64,000 nt of DNA from Candidatus Baltobacteraceae bacterium (GTDB lineage: Bacteria; Vulcanimicrobiota; Vulcanimicrobiia; Vulcanimicrobiales; Vulcanimicrobiaceae), in the NCBI GenBank assembly GCA_036489885.1, contig DASXEW010000003.1:806001-870000 (forward strand), given 5' to 3'. Below, piece after piece: positions 1-7,912 of the stretch (its first letter is position 1; the number at the start of each line of letters is the position of its first letter). The position numbers and the translations under genes were made by a program. The notes under the pieces are model-generated. The model did no database searches and was not told the DNA's origin. It was given only the letters and a program-made list of their open reading frames with translations.

Positions 1-910
1 CGAGAAAGCGCCCGTTCTCTTCGTCGGTCACTACGATACGGTTTGGCCGGCCGGAACGCTCGCGCGCAAACCGTTTACCGTTGCGGACGGCGTCGCACGC
101 GGCCCAGGAATTTTCGACATGAAAGCCGGCTTGGTGCAAGCGCTCTGGGCGGCGAAACTCTTGCACGAAGAAACGAGCGCACCGCCGATCGTTTTCTTTG
201 TAAATTCTGACGAGGAGATTGGTAGCCTGACCTCCAGAGGTCGGATCGAACAAGAAGCCCGAGCGTCGCGTGCGACGCTCGTGTTCGAGCCCTCGTTTCA
301 CGGCAAAGTAAAAACGGCGCGCAAAGGCGTCGGCATCTATACCGTCGAGGTCGAGGGCCGCGCCGCGCACGCGGGCTCCGAACCGGAAAAAGGCATCAAT
401 GCAATCCACGAGCTGGCGCGCGCAACGCTTGCGATCCACACGCTGAACGATCCCGCGAAGGGGACGACCATCAACGTCGACGTCGTTGCGGGCGGTACGG
501 TTCGCAATACGATTCCGCCGTACGCGCGCGGTGAGATCGACATGCGCGTCGCGACGAATGCGGAGGCCGAGCGCATCGAAAAAGCCATGCGGGCCTTGCA
601 TCCGCATCATCCGGAGGCGAAATTCACGATAACGGGAGGACTCAACCGTCCGCCGATGGAGCGCACGCCAAAGATTGCCGCGCTCTACACACGCGCACGC
701 GAAGTCGCTTCACGCCTGGGTTTCACGCTCGGCGAAGCCTCGGTCGGCGGTGGAAGCGACGGCAATTTCGCGGCCGCAGTCGGCGCGGCCGTCCTCGACG
801 GCATCGGTGCGCTCGGAGAAGGCTCGCACGCCGAGCACGAGCACGTCATCGTCGATGGGCTGGCCGAACGTACGGCACTGGTCGTCGAGCTGCTGCGCTC
901 GTTACCCTAA
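1..910 (+). CDS. M20-family metallopeptidase (carboxypeptidase G2/ArgE-like), 5' end outside window
   Basis: The reading frame is open from base 2, so the gene begins upstream of the window and about 302 C-terminal codons are visible. Zinc-peptidase motifs of family M20 appear in order: GHYDTV at visible codons 9-14 (metal His and the Asp beside it), GIFDMKAG (bridging Asp, codon 39), NSDEEIGS (catalytic and metal Glu, codons 71-72), then a dimerisation domain containing AAHAGSEPEKG, and a C-terminal GSHAEHEHV carrying the last metal His. The family hydrolyses terminal amino acids or acyl groups from small peptides and amino-acid conjugates in the cytosol; the substrate cannot be told from sequence. 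The first in-frame ATG (119) lies after essential residues, so it is not the start. It converges with resC, 14 bases away. Confidence 0.9.
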   Translation, partial: EKAPVLFVGHYDTVWPAGTLARKPFTVADGVARGPGIFDMKAGLVQALWAAKLLHEETSAPPIVFFVNSDEEIGSLTSRGRIEQEARASRATLVFEPSFHGKVKTARKGVGIYTVEVEGRAAHAGSEPEKGINAIHELARATLAIHTLNDPAKGTTINVDVVAGGTVRNTIPPYARGEIDMRVATNAEAERIEKAMRALHPHHPEAKFTITGGLNRPPMERTPKIAALYTRAREVASRLGFTLGEASVGGGSDGNFAAAVGAAVLDGIGALGEGSHAEHEHVIVDGLAERTALVVELLRSLP

Positions 911-924
911 GCTGATCGCCGGCG

Positions 925-1908
925 TCAGACTTTGTACGAGTGCAACCCGCTGATCCAGATGTTCACGCCGAGATAGCAAAACATAATTGTCGCGAATCCG
1001 AACACGGACAGCCACGCCGAGCGCATGCCGCGCCACGCGATACGCGTGTGCAAGTGCATGTACGACGCGTAGACGATCCAGGAGACGAGAGCGGCCGTCT
1101 CTTTTGGATCCCACTGCCAATAGGCGCCCCACGATTCTTTCGCCCACATCGCGCCGGTGATGATTCCGATCGTGAGCAGCGGCAAGCCGACGCCGACGAC
1201 CCGATAGATCATCACGTCGAGCTTGGCGAGACTCGGCAATGTCGCGAGCCACATTGCAACGGCGTCGCCGTTTTCTGCGGCGGCTGCGATCGCCGGCGTA
1301 TCGCCGCGCGGCGTACCAATCACAATCTCATCATCCGCAAGCGCCGAGTACGTACTTTGCACCGTCACCGGGATCGAACCCGCCGGTGTTGCGGCGGCAG
1401 CTTTCACGGAAGAACCGCTGGCGAAGCGCCGTTCGCCATAATATTTGATCAGATACAGTACCGAGACGACAAACGAAAGCATGAACGACGCATACGACGA
1501 GACGACCAGCGGAACGTGAATTTTGATCCAGTAGGATTGTAGCGCCGGAACCGGCGGCATGAAGCCTTCATTCCAGGTCGTCGCGTAGCCCAGTGCGATC
1601 GCCGCGATCAACAACACAAATCCGCCCGCAAACCACAACCGGTAGCGGAAGGCGAAGATCAGGAAAATGAGGACGCCCATCGCCGAGAAGAGCGACAGCG
1701 AGCCGTACAGGTTGGTGAGCGGCCAAATGCCCGAGATGGCCCAACGCGTGCCGAGCTCGGCAAATTGTGCGAGGCATCCCACGATTGCGAGCGGCATTCC
1801 AAAGCGCTGCATCAGCTCGCTTCGAGAGAGGAAGTACGCGATCAACACGAGTGCGCCGGTCACGTACGCGGCGAGCGCGATCGCGAGCAAAATTTGATCT
1901 AACTGCAT
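925..1908 (-). CDS. ccsA: Cytochrome c biogenesis protein ResC/CcsA (System II heme handling)
   Basis: A 327-residue polytopic membrane protein with the tryptophan-rich WWD heme-handling motif (WGAYWQWDPKETAALVSW, from residue 260). Candidate heme-ligand histidines lie near residue 130 (KIHVPLVV), in MHLHTR near 286 and in SGLHSYKV at the C-terminus. In System II, CcsA with ResB/Ccs1 carries heme across the membrane and attaches it to CXXCH apocytochromes. An Ala/Gly/Ser-rich loop of about 60 residues (roughly 165-225) is inserted before the WWD domain and looks poorly conserved. The start ATG at 1908 is preceded by GAGGAGAA. The gene overlaps the end of resB by 10 bases, so the two are probably translationally coupled. 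Confidence 0.93.
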   Translation of the reverse strand: MQLDQILLAIALAAYVTGALVLIAYFLSRSELMQRFGMPLAIVGCLAQFAELGTRWAISGIWPLTNLYGSLSLFSAMGVLIFLIFAFRYRLWFAGGFVLLIAAIALGYATTWNEGFMPPVPALQSYWIKIHVPLVVSSYASFMLSFVVSVLYLIKYYGERRFASGSSVKAAAATPAGSIPVTVQSTYSALADDEIVIGTPRGDTPAIAAAAENGDAVAMWLATLPSLAKLDVMIYRVVGVGLPLLTIGIITGAMWAKESWGAYWQWDPKETAALVSWIVYASYMHLHTRIAWRGMRSAWLSVFGFATIMFCYLGVNIWISGLHSYKV

Positions 1909-3284
1909 GCGTTCGTTTCTCCTCGAATGGCCGCGCGGCGTAATGCCACAACGAGCTCACGGAACTGATCTTCGAAAACTTCGTAACCCTTGACCGTCGT
2001 AGCCGCGATGCCGAGCGTCCATTTGCGGCCGCTGCCGTTTAGTTTGACGTACAAGCGTGCGGGCAGAAAATAGAACGCGGTGCACAAGCCGGTCAACAGC
2101 ACGAATGCACCGATCCCTACCAGACCCATCCCCGGATCGTAGCGATACTGAAAGCCGCTATAGATTTTGTAACGCGGAACGGAAAGCCGGTAACCGCCGC
2201 CGAGATCGATCGACGAACCGACCGGAATCAAACCCGACGCCATCGCCGTATCGCCGGCAATCATTCGCACGACCACAGCCGGATTGTTGGGACGCGGATC
2301 GGCGGTCGGACGTCCGGTTTTGGGATTGAGGGTTCCGATGAACTGATCGTACTCGAGCGCGCGGTCGCCGCCCACTGAGAACGAGTCGCCTTCCTTTAAA
2401 AGGTCCGTCGGCGAGTTCGGCGTGACATGACCGTCCTTCGTGAGAACGAACTGCGCGCCGAATCCGTAGGCCGCCTGATAGTAGAGCGTCCCATCGATAT
2501 CGAGGGGATGATTGACGCGGATCGTCGCCGAGCGCGCGATGCCGTCCTTACCGACGTATTCCACCTGCGAGACGTAATCGATCGGCTGATACACGAGGCC
2601 GGCTTTGGTTTGAATCGGATCGAAGCGATAATTGAAGCGGTCGAGCTTGATCTGCGCACCGGTCTGCGCGATCTTCGCGGTCGAACCGGTGAGGATTGCC
2701 GTCTCACCACTGAACCCACGCGCCCAATACCAGGTTGTGCCGGCTGCGATAATGACGAACCCTATGTGGGCGACGAGCACGCCGCGCCGCGCCCAGTTGT
2801 GCCGATCCGCAAACGTCCATTCCTCGCCCCCCAGCTCGCGTTTGCGCACGAACCATCCCGTTGAACGGAAGAACCCTTCGATCCGCTGGCGAATCTCGCG
2901 TTCGTCGCCCTCTAGCGGAATCGTAGCGTGAAGCGGGATTCGATCGATTGATACTGCGCGCAAAGGTGGAAGCCGCGCCGGAATGACGCGCTTGAACGTG
3001 CAGACGGCAAGCGAAGTGAGTATGAGCGCAATGATTCCGACGTATGCCGCACTGTGATAGATGTTGTCGAGGTCGAGCCGCAGGATCAAGCGCGCGAGCG
3101 GTGGGGCATAGTTCGCCCAATAGAAATCTTGCGTCTTGCCTTGCTCGACGATCACGCCGATCAGCGTGAGAAAACCCCACACCGCGAACAGCGAGACGGC
3201 GAAATAGACGCTCGCGAACAAGCGTAAGAAATCTTGCGCGGTCTCCCGCAGTCCGGCCCGCAGATGCTCGGCGGCTGTCGCCAT
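1899..3284 (-). CDS. resB: ResB/Ccs1-like cytochrome c biogenesis protein
   Basis: This 461-residue protein has the ResB layout: N-terminal transmembrane segments (about 22-45 and 80-100), a third near 170-190 (GVLVAHIGFVIIAAGTTWYW), a large extracytoplasmic domain (about 190-370) and a last segment near 375-400 (GMGLVGIGAFVLLTGL). ResB is the partner of CcsA in System II cytochrome c maturation and is thought to guide heme and hold apocytochrome. It sits directly downstream of tatC (10-base gap) and overlaps ccsA, forming a tatA-tatC-resB-resC run. No dedicated thioredoxin-like ResA/CcsX is seen in the window. Confidence 0.92.
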   Translation of the reverse strand: MATAAEHLRAGLRETAQDFLRLFASVYFAVSLFAVWGFLTLIGVIVEQGKTQDFYWANYAPPLARLILRLDLDNIYHSAAYVGIIALILTSLAVCTFKRVIPARLPPLRAVSIDRIPLHATIPLEGDEREIRQRIEGFFRSTGWFVRKRELGGEEWTFADRHNWARRGVLVAHIGFVIIAAGTTWYWARGFSGETAILTGSTAKIAQTGAQIKLDRFNYRFDPIQTKAGLVYQPIDYVSQVEYVGKDGIARSATIRVNHPLDIDGTLYYQAAYGFGAQFVLTKDGHVTPNSPTDLLKEGDSFSVGGDRALEYDQFIGTLNPKTGRPTADPRPNNPAVVVRMIAGDTAMASGLIPVGSSIDLGGGYRLSVPRYKIYSGFQYRYDPGMGLVGIGAFVLLTGLCTAFYFLPARLYVKLNGSGRKWTLGIAATTVKGYEVFEDQFRELVVALRRAAIRGETNACS

Positions 3285-3294
3285 CGATATTAGC

Positions 3295-4074
3295 CTACGT
3301 GAGAGCGCTCTCGCGCTGCCACGACCGTTCCAGCAAGATGATGATCCAAATGCTGACTTCGTAGAGGATGAAGAGCGGCGCCGCCATCAGCATCATCGTC
3401 GTCGGCTGGCCGTCGGGTGCGGCGACCCCGCCCGCGAGGAGCGAGCCCATGATCGCGTAGCGCCGGAAGGTGCGCAGCGATTTCGAGCTGACGAGGCCGA
3501 TGCGGGCCAACATGATCAGGATCATCGGTAATTGGAAGATCAACGCGAATGCGAGGAAGAGTAGCAGCACGAGATTCAGCGTCGAGCCGATTCCGTACGT
3601 CTCCGTCGCGATCAAGCTCGTCAAGAGCGTCGTCCCTTTGATCACAACCGGGATGACGACGAAGTGCGCAAACAAAATCCCGACGATGGCGAGGCCGATC
3701 GACGGTACGATCAGCTTGTAAACCATGTTCCGGGTCTTCGGATGAATCGCCGGTACGATGAACATCCAGATCTGATGCATGATTACCGGCAGACCGATGA
3801 TGATTGCGCTGTAGAGAGAGAATCGAAACATGGTGCCGACCGCGTCGACGGGTCCGAACGCGTGCAACGTAACGTTCGGATAGTATTGGTGCTTCATCCA
3901 GTTGATCACATAGATCGACGGATAGAACATCCCGATCCCGATCACGGTTATCGTGATCGCGCAAACCATAAGACGAGTACGGAGCTCCCGCAGGTGCTCC
4001 GTGAACGTCATCTCCTTTTGGTCCCACTCGGATGGTTCGCCGTCGCCCGCGGGACGGCGGCGTTCAAGCAACAA
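3295..4074 (-). CDS. tatC: Sec-independent protein translocase TatC
   Basis: TatC forms the twin-arginine signal receptor of the Tat translocon in the cytoplasmic membrane. The protein shows the N-terminal cytoplasmic signature HLRELRTRL, then about six hydrophobic segments, in 259 residues, the usual family size. The longest start is TTG at 4074, 6 bases after the tatA stop. An ATG at 4011 (MTFTEHLRELR) fits the usual TatC N-terminus better but its AGGAG abuts the start codon, so the N-terminus is uncertain by 21 residues. It is co-directional with tatA and resB/resC; no tatB is seen, consistent with a two-component TatAC system, though another tatA/B could lie elsewhere. Confidence 0.95.
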   Translation of the reverse strand: MLLERRRPAGDGEPSEWDQKEMTFTEHLRELRTRLMVCAITITVIGIGMFYPSIYVINWMKHQYYPNVTLHAFGPVDAVGTMFRFSLYSAIIIGLPVIMHQIWMFIVPAIHPKTRNMVYKLIVPSIGLAIVGILFAHFVVIPVVIKGTTLLTSLIATETYGIGSTLNLVLLLFLAFALIFQLPMILIMLARIGLVSSKSLRTFRRYAIMGSLLAGGVAAPDGQPTTMMLMAAPLFILYEVSIWIIILLERSWQRESALT

Positions 4075-4080
4075 GCTCGA

Positions 4081-4308
4081 CTACGGGGTCGTCGTGGTAG
4101 TGGTCGTCGTGCCCGCGGTCTTTTCATCGGATTGCTTCCGCGCTTCTTCACGAGCGCGTTCGGCAGCGACGTCGGCTTCAGCCTGACCGACCACGAATTC
4201 TTTTTTCGCGTTTCCGAGACTGCGCGCAAGCTTCGGCAACTTGTCGGCTCCGAAGAGCAGAACCGCCGCGCCGACTACGAGCGCAATCTCCATTGGACTC
4301 CCAAACAT
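4081..4308 (-). CDS. tatA: Sec-independent protein translocase TatA
   Basis: A 75-residue TatA/E-type pore subunit: a short N-terminal membrane helix (MEIALVVGAAVLLFG), the FG hinge, an amphipathic helix (ADKLPKLARSLGNAKKEF) and a charged, Ala/Glu/Lys-rich tail. The C-terminus ends in a run of eight threonines encoded by an (ACG/ACC/ACT)n tract, an odd low-complexity tail. The start ATG at 4308 has GGAGG with a rather long 11-base spacer. It is the first gene of tatA-tatC-resB-resC; the 170-base upstream gap is the likely promoter region. Confidence 0.93.
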   Translation of the reverse strand: MFGSPMEIALVVGAAVLLFGADKLPKLARSLGNAKKEFVVGQAEADVAAERAREEARKQSDEKTAGTTTTTTTTP

Positions 4309-4478
4309 GTTTTAAAAAACCTCCGGTTTCACGGCGCTTTCGGTCTTAAAGGGCGCTCCGCCCCCGGCTGCGCGCCCCCCACGCTTCGCGTGGGGCCCCC
4401 GAGCCGACCTCGCAACGACGCCGGTGTCACAGCACGATACCACTGTGCTCGGTCCATGACCATTACTCTAAAAGGGAT
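4309..4478. other. Intergenic gap upstream of tatA with strong GC palindrome
   Basis: The 170-base gap between the polyprenyl synthase gene and tatA contains no ORF. It holds a very GC-rich block (4350-4412) with an 8-bp perfect hairpin at 4377-4395. It should contain the tatA promoter, but I cannot pick convincing -35/-10 boxes. The block resembles a mobile or REP-type intergenic repeat, though only one copy is in this window. Confidence 0.5.
4377..4395. repeat. Perfect GC-rich hairpin in tatA upstream region
   Basis: CCCCACGC, a 3-base TTC loop and GCGTGGGG form an uninterrupted 8-bp stem inside a C- and G-rich block. No U-tract follows on either strand, so it is not a canonical rho-independent terminator. 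It may be a processing or stabilising hairpin, or the core of an interspersed repeat. Confidence 0.5.
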
Positions 4479-5459
4479 TTAAGAGTTCCGAGAAAGGCGA
4501 TCGGCGAGCGAGGCAAGCTGGTCGCGGGCGTCGTTTTGGTCGGTTCCCAAGCCGCCGAGGGCCAGCTTTGCCCGCTCGACATACGTGTGGATCGCGTCGT
4601 GGGTAGCCTCGAAGGCGCCGATGCGACCCATGCGCGCGATCAAGTCGGCAATCGCAGCGGACTCCGCCTGCTCGTCGACCTCCGCGTCGAAAAACTCCTC
4701 GACGCGCGCGCGAAACTCGGCGTCCCCCTTTTTCAGTGCACAGATGAGCGGAATCGTGACTTTCCGCTCGCGCAGGTCGTTGCCGACGGGTTTGCCGAGG
4801 GCCGCCTCGTCCGAGGTGACGTCAAGCAGATCGTCCATCATTTGGAACGCGATCCCGTAGTGAATGCCGAACTCGCGCAACGCGCGCACGCCCGCGCCCT
4901 GACCGCCGCAGATCGCACCGCACTCGGCCGACGCGCCGAATAGCGTCGCAGTCTTTTTTTCGACGATCTCGACGTAATCGTCGAACGGCAAATCCAAATT
5001 CCCCATCGCGCGCAGCTGGAGCACTTCGCCGTCGCAGATCGCCGCGAGCGTCGCGGAGAGAATGTGAGGAATCGGTGCATCGTAACCGGCGGTGACATTC
5101 TTGAAAATCCAGGCGAACAGGTAATCGCCGGCCAGGACGCTGATGCGATTGCCGAAGTCGACGGCAGTCGCGTTGACGCCGCGACGCGTCTGTGCGCCGT
5201 CGACGACGTCGTCGTGAATCAACGTCGCAACATGGATCAGCTCCATGTACGCCGCAAGCGCAAGATGGTCGGCCGCATTTCCGCCCATCGCTTCGGCCGC
5301 GAGCAACGTGATGCGCGGACGCAAGCGCTTTCCGCCGGCGGCCAGCATGCGACGCACTGCTTCCGTGATTAACGGATTGTCGGTTTGAAAACGGTGCCTG
5401 AAGAAATCCTCGACGAGCGCGTAGAGATCGCGCTCGCTCGCACTACGGGGTTCGATCAC
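4479..5459 (-). CDS. Trans polyprenyl diphosphate synthase (heptaprenyl/octaprenyl class)
   Basis: A 326-residue prenyltransferase with both aspartate-rich motifs: HDDVVD at residues 82-87 (first, FARM, with Arg-rich GAQTRRG after it) and MMDDLLD at 207-213 (second, SARM), plus GGKRLRPR near 42-49 and GNDLRERKVT after the SARM. It adds isopentenyl units in trans to an allylic diphosphate, giving the quinone side chain or an isoprenoid precursor. The residues before the FARM are not bulky aromatics, which suits a long-chain product. It overlaps the menG stop by 4 bases (ATGA), so menaquinone side-chain synthesis is the natural reading. Chain length cannot be fixed from sequence. Confidence 0.9.
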   Translation of the reverse strand: MIEPRSASERDLYALVEDFFRHRFQTDNPLITEAVRRMLAAGGKRLRPRITLLAAEAMGGNAADHLALAAYMELIHVATLIHDDVVDGAQTRRGVNATAVDFGNRISVLAGDYLFAWIFKNVTAGYDAPIPHILSATLAAICDGEVLQLRAMGNLDLPFDDYVEIVEKKTATLFGASAECGAICGGQGAGVRALREFGIHYGIAFQMMDDLLDVTSDEAALGKPVGNDLRERKVTIPLICALKKGDAEFRARVEEFFDAEVDEQAESAAIADLIARMGRIGAFEATHDAIHTYVERAKLALGGLGTDQNDARDQLASLADRLSRNS

Positions 5460-6172
5460 GGTGCGACCCCGACGTGGATTGCAATCGCGCCCATTCCAAG
5501 ACGGATAATGCGCACGTCGCGGAACCCGGCGTCGCGGTAGCGCGCGGCTAACCCCTCGGCGTCCGGATAGTTGGTGAGCGACTGCGGCAGATAGCTGTAT
5601 GCCGCGCGCGATCCGCCAACGAGTCCGCCGATGAGCGGAACGAGCCGGTAGAAGTAGATATCGAACAGTTTCTTGATCAGCGGGTTGCCGGCTTTGGAAA
5701 CGTCGAGATTCACGAAACGCGCGCCGGGACGTAGCACGCGGCGGATTTCGCGAAGGGTGGCCGTAATGTCGACCACGTTACGCATCGAGAAACCCATCGT
5801 CGCGCCGTCGAAGGATACATCTTCAAACGGCAACTCCAGCACGTCGCCGCAAACGAACGTCGTGCGATGCTGCTGATCTTCACTCAGGGCGCGTTCGCGC
5901 GCAGCGGAAAGCATCGGCTCGCAAAAGTCGATGCCGGTCACGTGCATCGCTTTGTCTCTGCGAAGCAGATGAAAAGCCAGATCGCCGGTGCCGGTGCACA
6001 AATCGAGGATGGTTCCTCCCGGCGGCGCTGCAAGCTCGCGCACGGCTCGGCGCCGCCACGACTCGTCAACGCCGGCGGTGAGAATGCGGTTCGCGGTGTC
6101 GTAGCGGGGTGCGATCGCCGCGAACATCTCGCGGACCGCGGTGCCTTTTTGCAAGGCGACCTGCTTAGTCAT
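5456..6172 (-). CDS. menG: Demethylmenaquinone methyltransferase MenG/UbiE
   Basis: A 238-residue class I SAM methyltransferase with the UbiE/MenG hallmarks: FAAIAPRYDTANRILTAG at the N-terminus, the SAM-binding loop LDLCTGTGDLA (residues 56-66) and GFSMRNVVD in the middle. It performs the last C-methylation of menaquinone or ubiquinone synthesis. The frame is open farther upstream, but the start at 6172 is chosen because it gives the family N-terminus and an ATGA overlap with the tatD stop. The next gene, a polyprenyl diphosphate synthase, overlaps by 4 bases, so tatD, menG and the synthase look like one transcript. Confidence 0.92.
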   Translation of the reverse strand: MTKQVALQKGTAVREMFAAIAPRYDTANRILTAGVDESWRRRAVRELAAPPGGTILDLCTGTGDLAFHLLRRDKAMHVTGIDFCEPMLSAARERALSEDQQHRTTFVCGDVLELPFEDVSFDGATMGFSMRNVVDITATLREIRRVLRPGARFVNLDVSKAGNPLIKKLFDIYFYRLVPLIGGLVGGSRAAYSYLPQSLTNYPDAEGLAARYRDAGFRDVRIIRLGMGAIAIHVGVAP

Positions 6173-6936
6173 AGGGAGAGCAATTCCCGCGCGTTTCTGC
6201 TGGTAACGCCGAGCAGCTCGATACGATCGTAGACCAGTACTTCGCACAAGCGGTCGAGCGTGTAGCTCATGAACGACGGTTCGTTGCGCTCGCCGCGCTT
6301 CGGTTGCGGAGCCAGATAGGGGCAATCCGTTTCGAGTACGATGTGCTCGACGCCGACCGTTCTCACCGCTTCACGCAATCGATCCGCGTTTTTGAACGTG
6401 ACCACGCCGCCGATTCCGAGAAAAAAACCAAACTCGCTCGTGAGCGTTCGCGCCTCGGCGGCCGTCCCGCTGAAGCAGTGCACGATTCCGCGCATGCCGT
6501 CGAACTTGTGCTTGCGCAGTGTTTCAACGAAGGTCGGAAATGCTTCGCGTTGATGAAAGACAAGCGGCATGTCCCGGACGCGCGCATACGCGAGCTGTGC
6601 TTCCATGATTTTCACCTGTACGTCACGCGGACTATGATCGTAGTGAAAATCGAGGCCGGTCTCACCGATTGCCCGCGGCTGGACCGGAGCCCGTGCCAAT
6701 AGCGCGTCAAACGCCTCCGTAAGGTTGGCCGGAGCATCCTTTGCTTCGTGTGGATGGACGCCCATGGTCCATGCCAGGCCGGCCTGGTCGGCAAGCTGCA
6801 TAGCTCGCTCGCTGTCGTCCAGATCGCAGCCGATCGTGACGATGGTTTCGACGCCCGCGTCGCGCGCGCGCCTGAGCACGTCGTCGCGGTCTTCGTCGAA
6901 CTGAGGATCGTGGATGTGTGCGTGCGTGTCGATCAC
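6169..6936 (-). CDS. tatD: TatD-family metal-dependent hydrolase (3'-5' DNase/RNase)
   Basis: The 255-residue TIM-barrel hydrolase has all expected metal sites: DTHAHIHD (residues 3-10), GETGLDFHYDHSP, the LVFHQREAF histidine, IVHCFSGT and LETDCPYLAPQPKRG. TatD enzymes are metal-dependent exonucleases of the amidohydrolase superfamily used in DNA turnover or repair; despite the name they are not part of Tat export. Start is GTG at 6936. It leads the tatD-menG-prenyl synthase transcript and diverges from the TonB-like gene with a 112-base gap. Confidence 0.92.
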   Translation of the reverse strand: MIDTHAHIHDPQFDEDRDDVLRRARDAGVETIVTIGCDLDDSERAMQLADQAGLAWTMGVHPHEAKDAPANLTEAFDALLARAPVQPRAIGETGLDFHYDHSPRDVQVKIMEAQLAYARVRDMPLVFHQREAFPTFVETLRKHKFDGMRGIVHCFSGTAAEARTLTSEFGFFLGIGGVVTFKNADRLREAVRTVGVEHIVLETDCPYLAPQPKRGERNEPSFMSYTLDRLCEVLVYDRIELLGVTSRNARELLSL

Positions 6937-7048
6937 TCAGAGCCGCTTCGCAACAATCCGTGCCCATTCCCAGGTTCTTTTAAGGCAAAGGCCGCTTGTT
7001 TATCGGAGGCGCTTCGGCGCGAGGGTGCCGAACCACGCTAAAGTTCAG

Positions 7049-7912
7049 ATGATTTCCCGCTCCGACATCAAGAAGCGCAGCTACCGTCTCCTCGAGATCG
7101 CAGTCGTGGTCTCGTTTGTATTGCATTTGCTGTTCGGTGGCCTTGCGATGTTTCATCGCACCACGATCGCCAAGCTGTTGCAACAGGTGGAGAAGAAGGA
7201 AGAAAAAGACGTCGCGCTTTCAACCTCGATCACGATCGAGAAGCGAACGGCGCCTCAGCCGAAGCCGAAACCGGAGCCGAAACCGGAGCCGATGAAGCCG
7301 CAGCCCGTGACGCGACTGGTTCCACGCACCGTTCCGGTCCCGCGCTCGGCGCCGCAGGAGATTTCGAAAGTCGTTCCGCGTGCAAAAGAGCACATCGCCG
7401 TCAACAAGCCGCAGGTTGTGGCGCGCATCGCCGTACCCAAGACGAATCCGAACAGGTTGACGCAAGCGCAGCTCAACGAAATGACCGAGCGTTTCACGGA
7501 AACGATCGATGCGGCGCGCGCCGCCAACGATCCCACGCACGTCACGTCGACGGCGCCTCCAGCAACGATGAAGCATGCCCATCTCGACATCTCAGGTATC
7601 AACTATTTGCTGACGCACGGCGAAGGGATACTCTCGCCGCAAAGCTATTTTGCAGTTGCCGGCGGCGAGTGCTATTACGTCAACTATCAGATCAATTTCG
7701 GCGACGGCGGCTTCGATACGGGTCCCGTATATTGGCCCATCTGTTACACGCGGCGAAACGACCCGTTTGCTAATAACTGGTCGCATTTTCCGTTACCGCC
7801 CCCGCAGCCGGGCTGGTCGCCGACACCGGCCCAGTGGGCGGTTATCAGCTCACACCGATTGCTGCGTACGTATTTTCCGGGTCGATTCCCGGACTCAGAC
7901 AACGGAAACTAG
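7049..7912 (+). CDS. Membrane-anchored proline-rich (TonB-like) protein of unknown function
   Basis: The 287-residue protein has an N-terminal membrane anchor (about 13-35, LLEIAVVVSFVLHLLFGGLA), a Glu/Lys-rich stretch, then a periplasm-spanning PK/PE repeat (PKPKPEPKPEP, about 70-85) and a folded C-terminal part (about 185-287) with two Cys, GGECYYVNY and VYWPICYT. The anchor plus X-Pro rod is the build of TonB, but I do not see the TonB C-terminal domain and no exbB/exbD or receptor is nearby. The start at 7049 is the ATG just before the basic SRSDIKKRSYR segment; the open frame extends upstream as non-protein-like sequence. Its end overlaps the metG end by 4 bases (convergent). Function unknown. 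Confidence 0.75.
   Translation: MISRSDIKKRSYRLLEIAVVVSFVLHLLFGGLAMFHRTTIAKLLQQVEKKEEKDVALSTSITIEKRTAPQPKPKPEPKPEPMKPQPVTRLVPRTVPVPRSAPQEISKVVPRAKEHIAVNKPQVVARIAVPKTNPNRLTQAQLNEMTERFTETIDAARAANDPTHVTSTAPPATMKHAHLDISGINYLLTHGEGILSPQSYFAVAGGECYYVNYQINFGDGGFDTGPVYWPICYTRRNDPFANNWSHFPLPPPQPGWSPTPAQWAVISSHRLLRTYFPGRFPDSDNGN

Noticed and set aside
4081-4110. Sequencing error in the poly-Thr tail of tatA
   Set aside because: The repeat uses varied Thr codons and keeps frame to a proper stop 6 bases before tatC, so it looks like a true low-complexity tail.
3664-4482. Plus-strand open frame of 272 codons over tatC and tatA
   Set aside because: Antisense to clear tatC and tatA genes; low-complexity, charged translation without a family signature.
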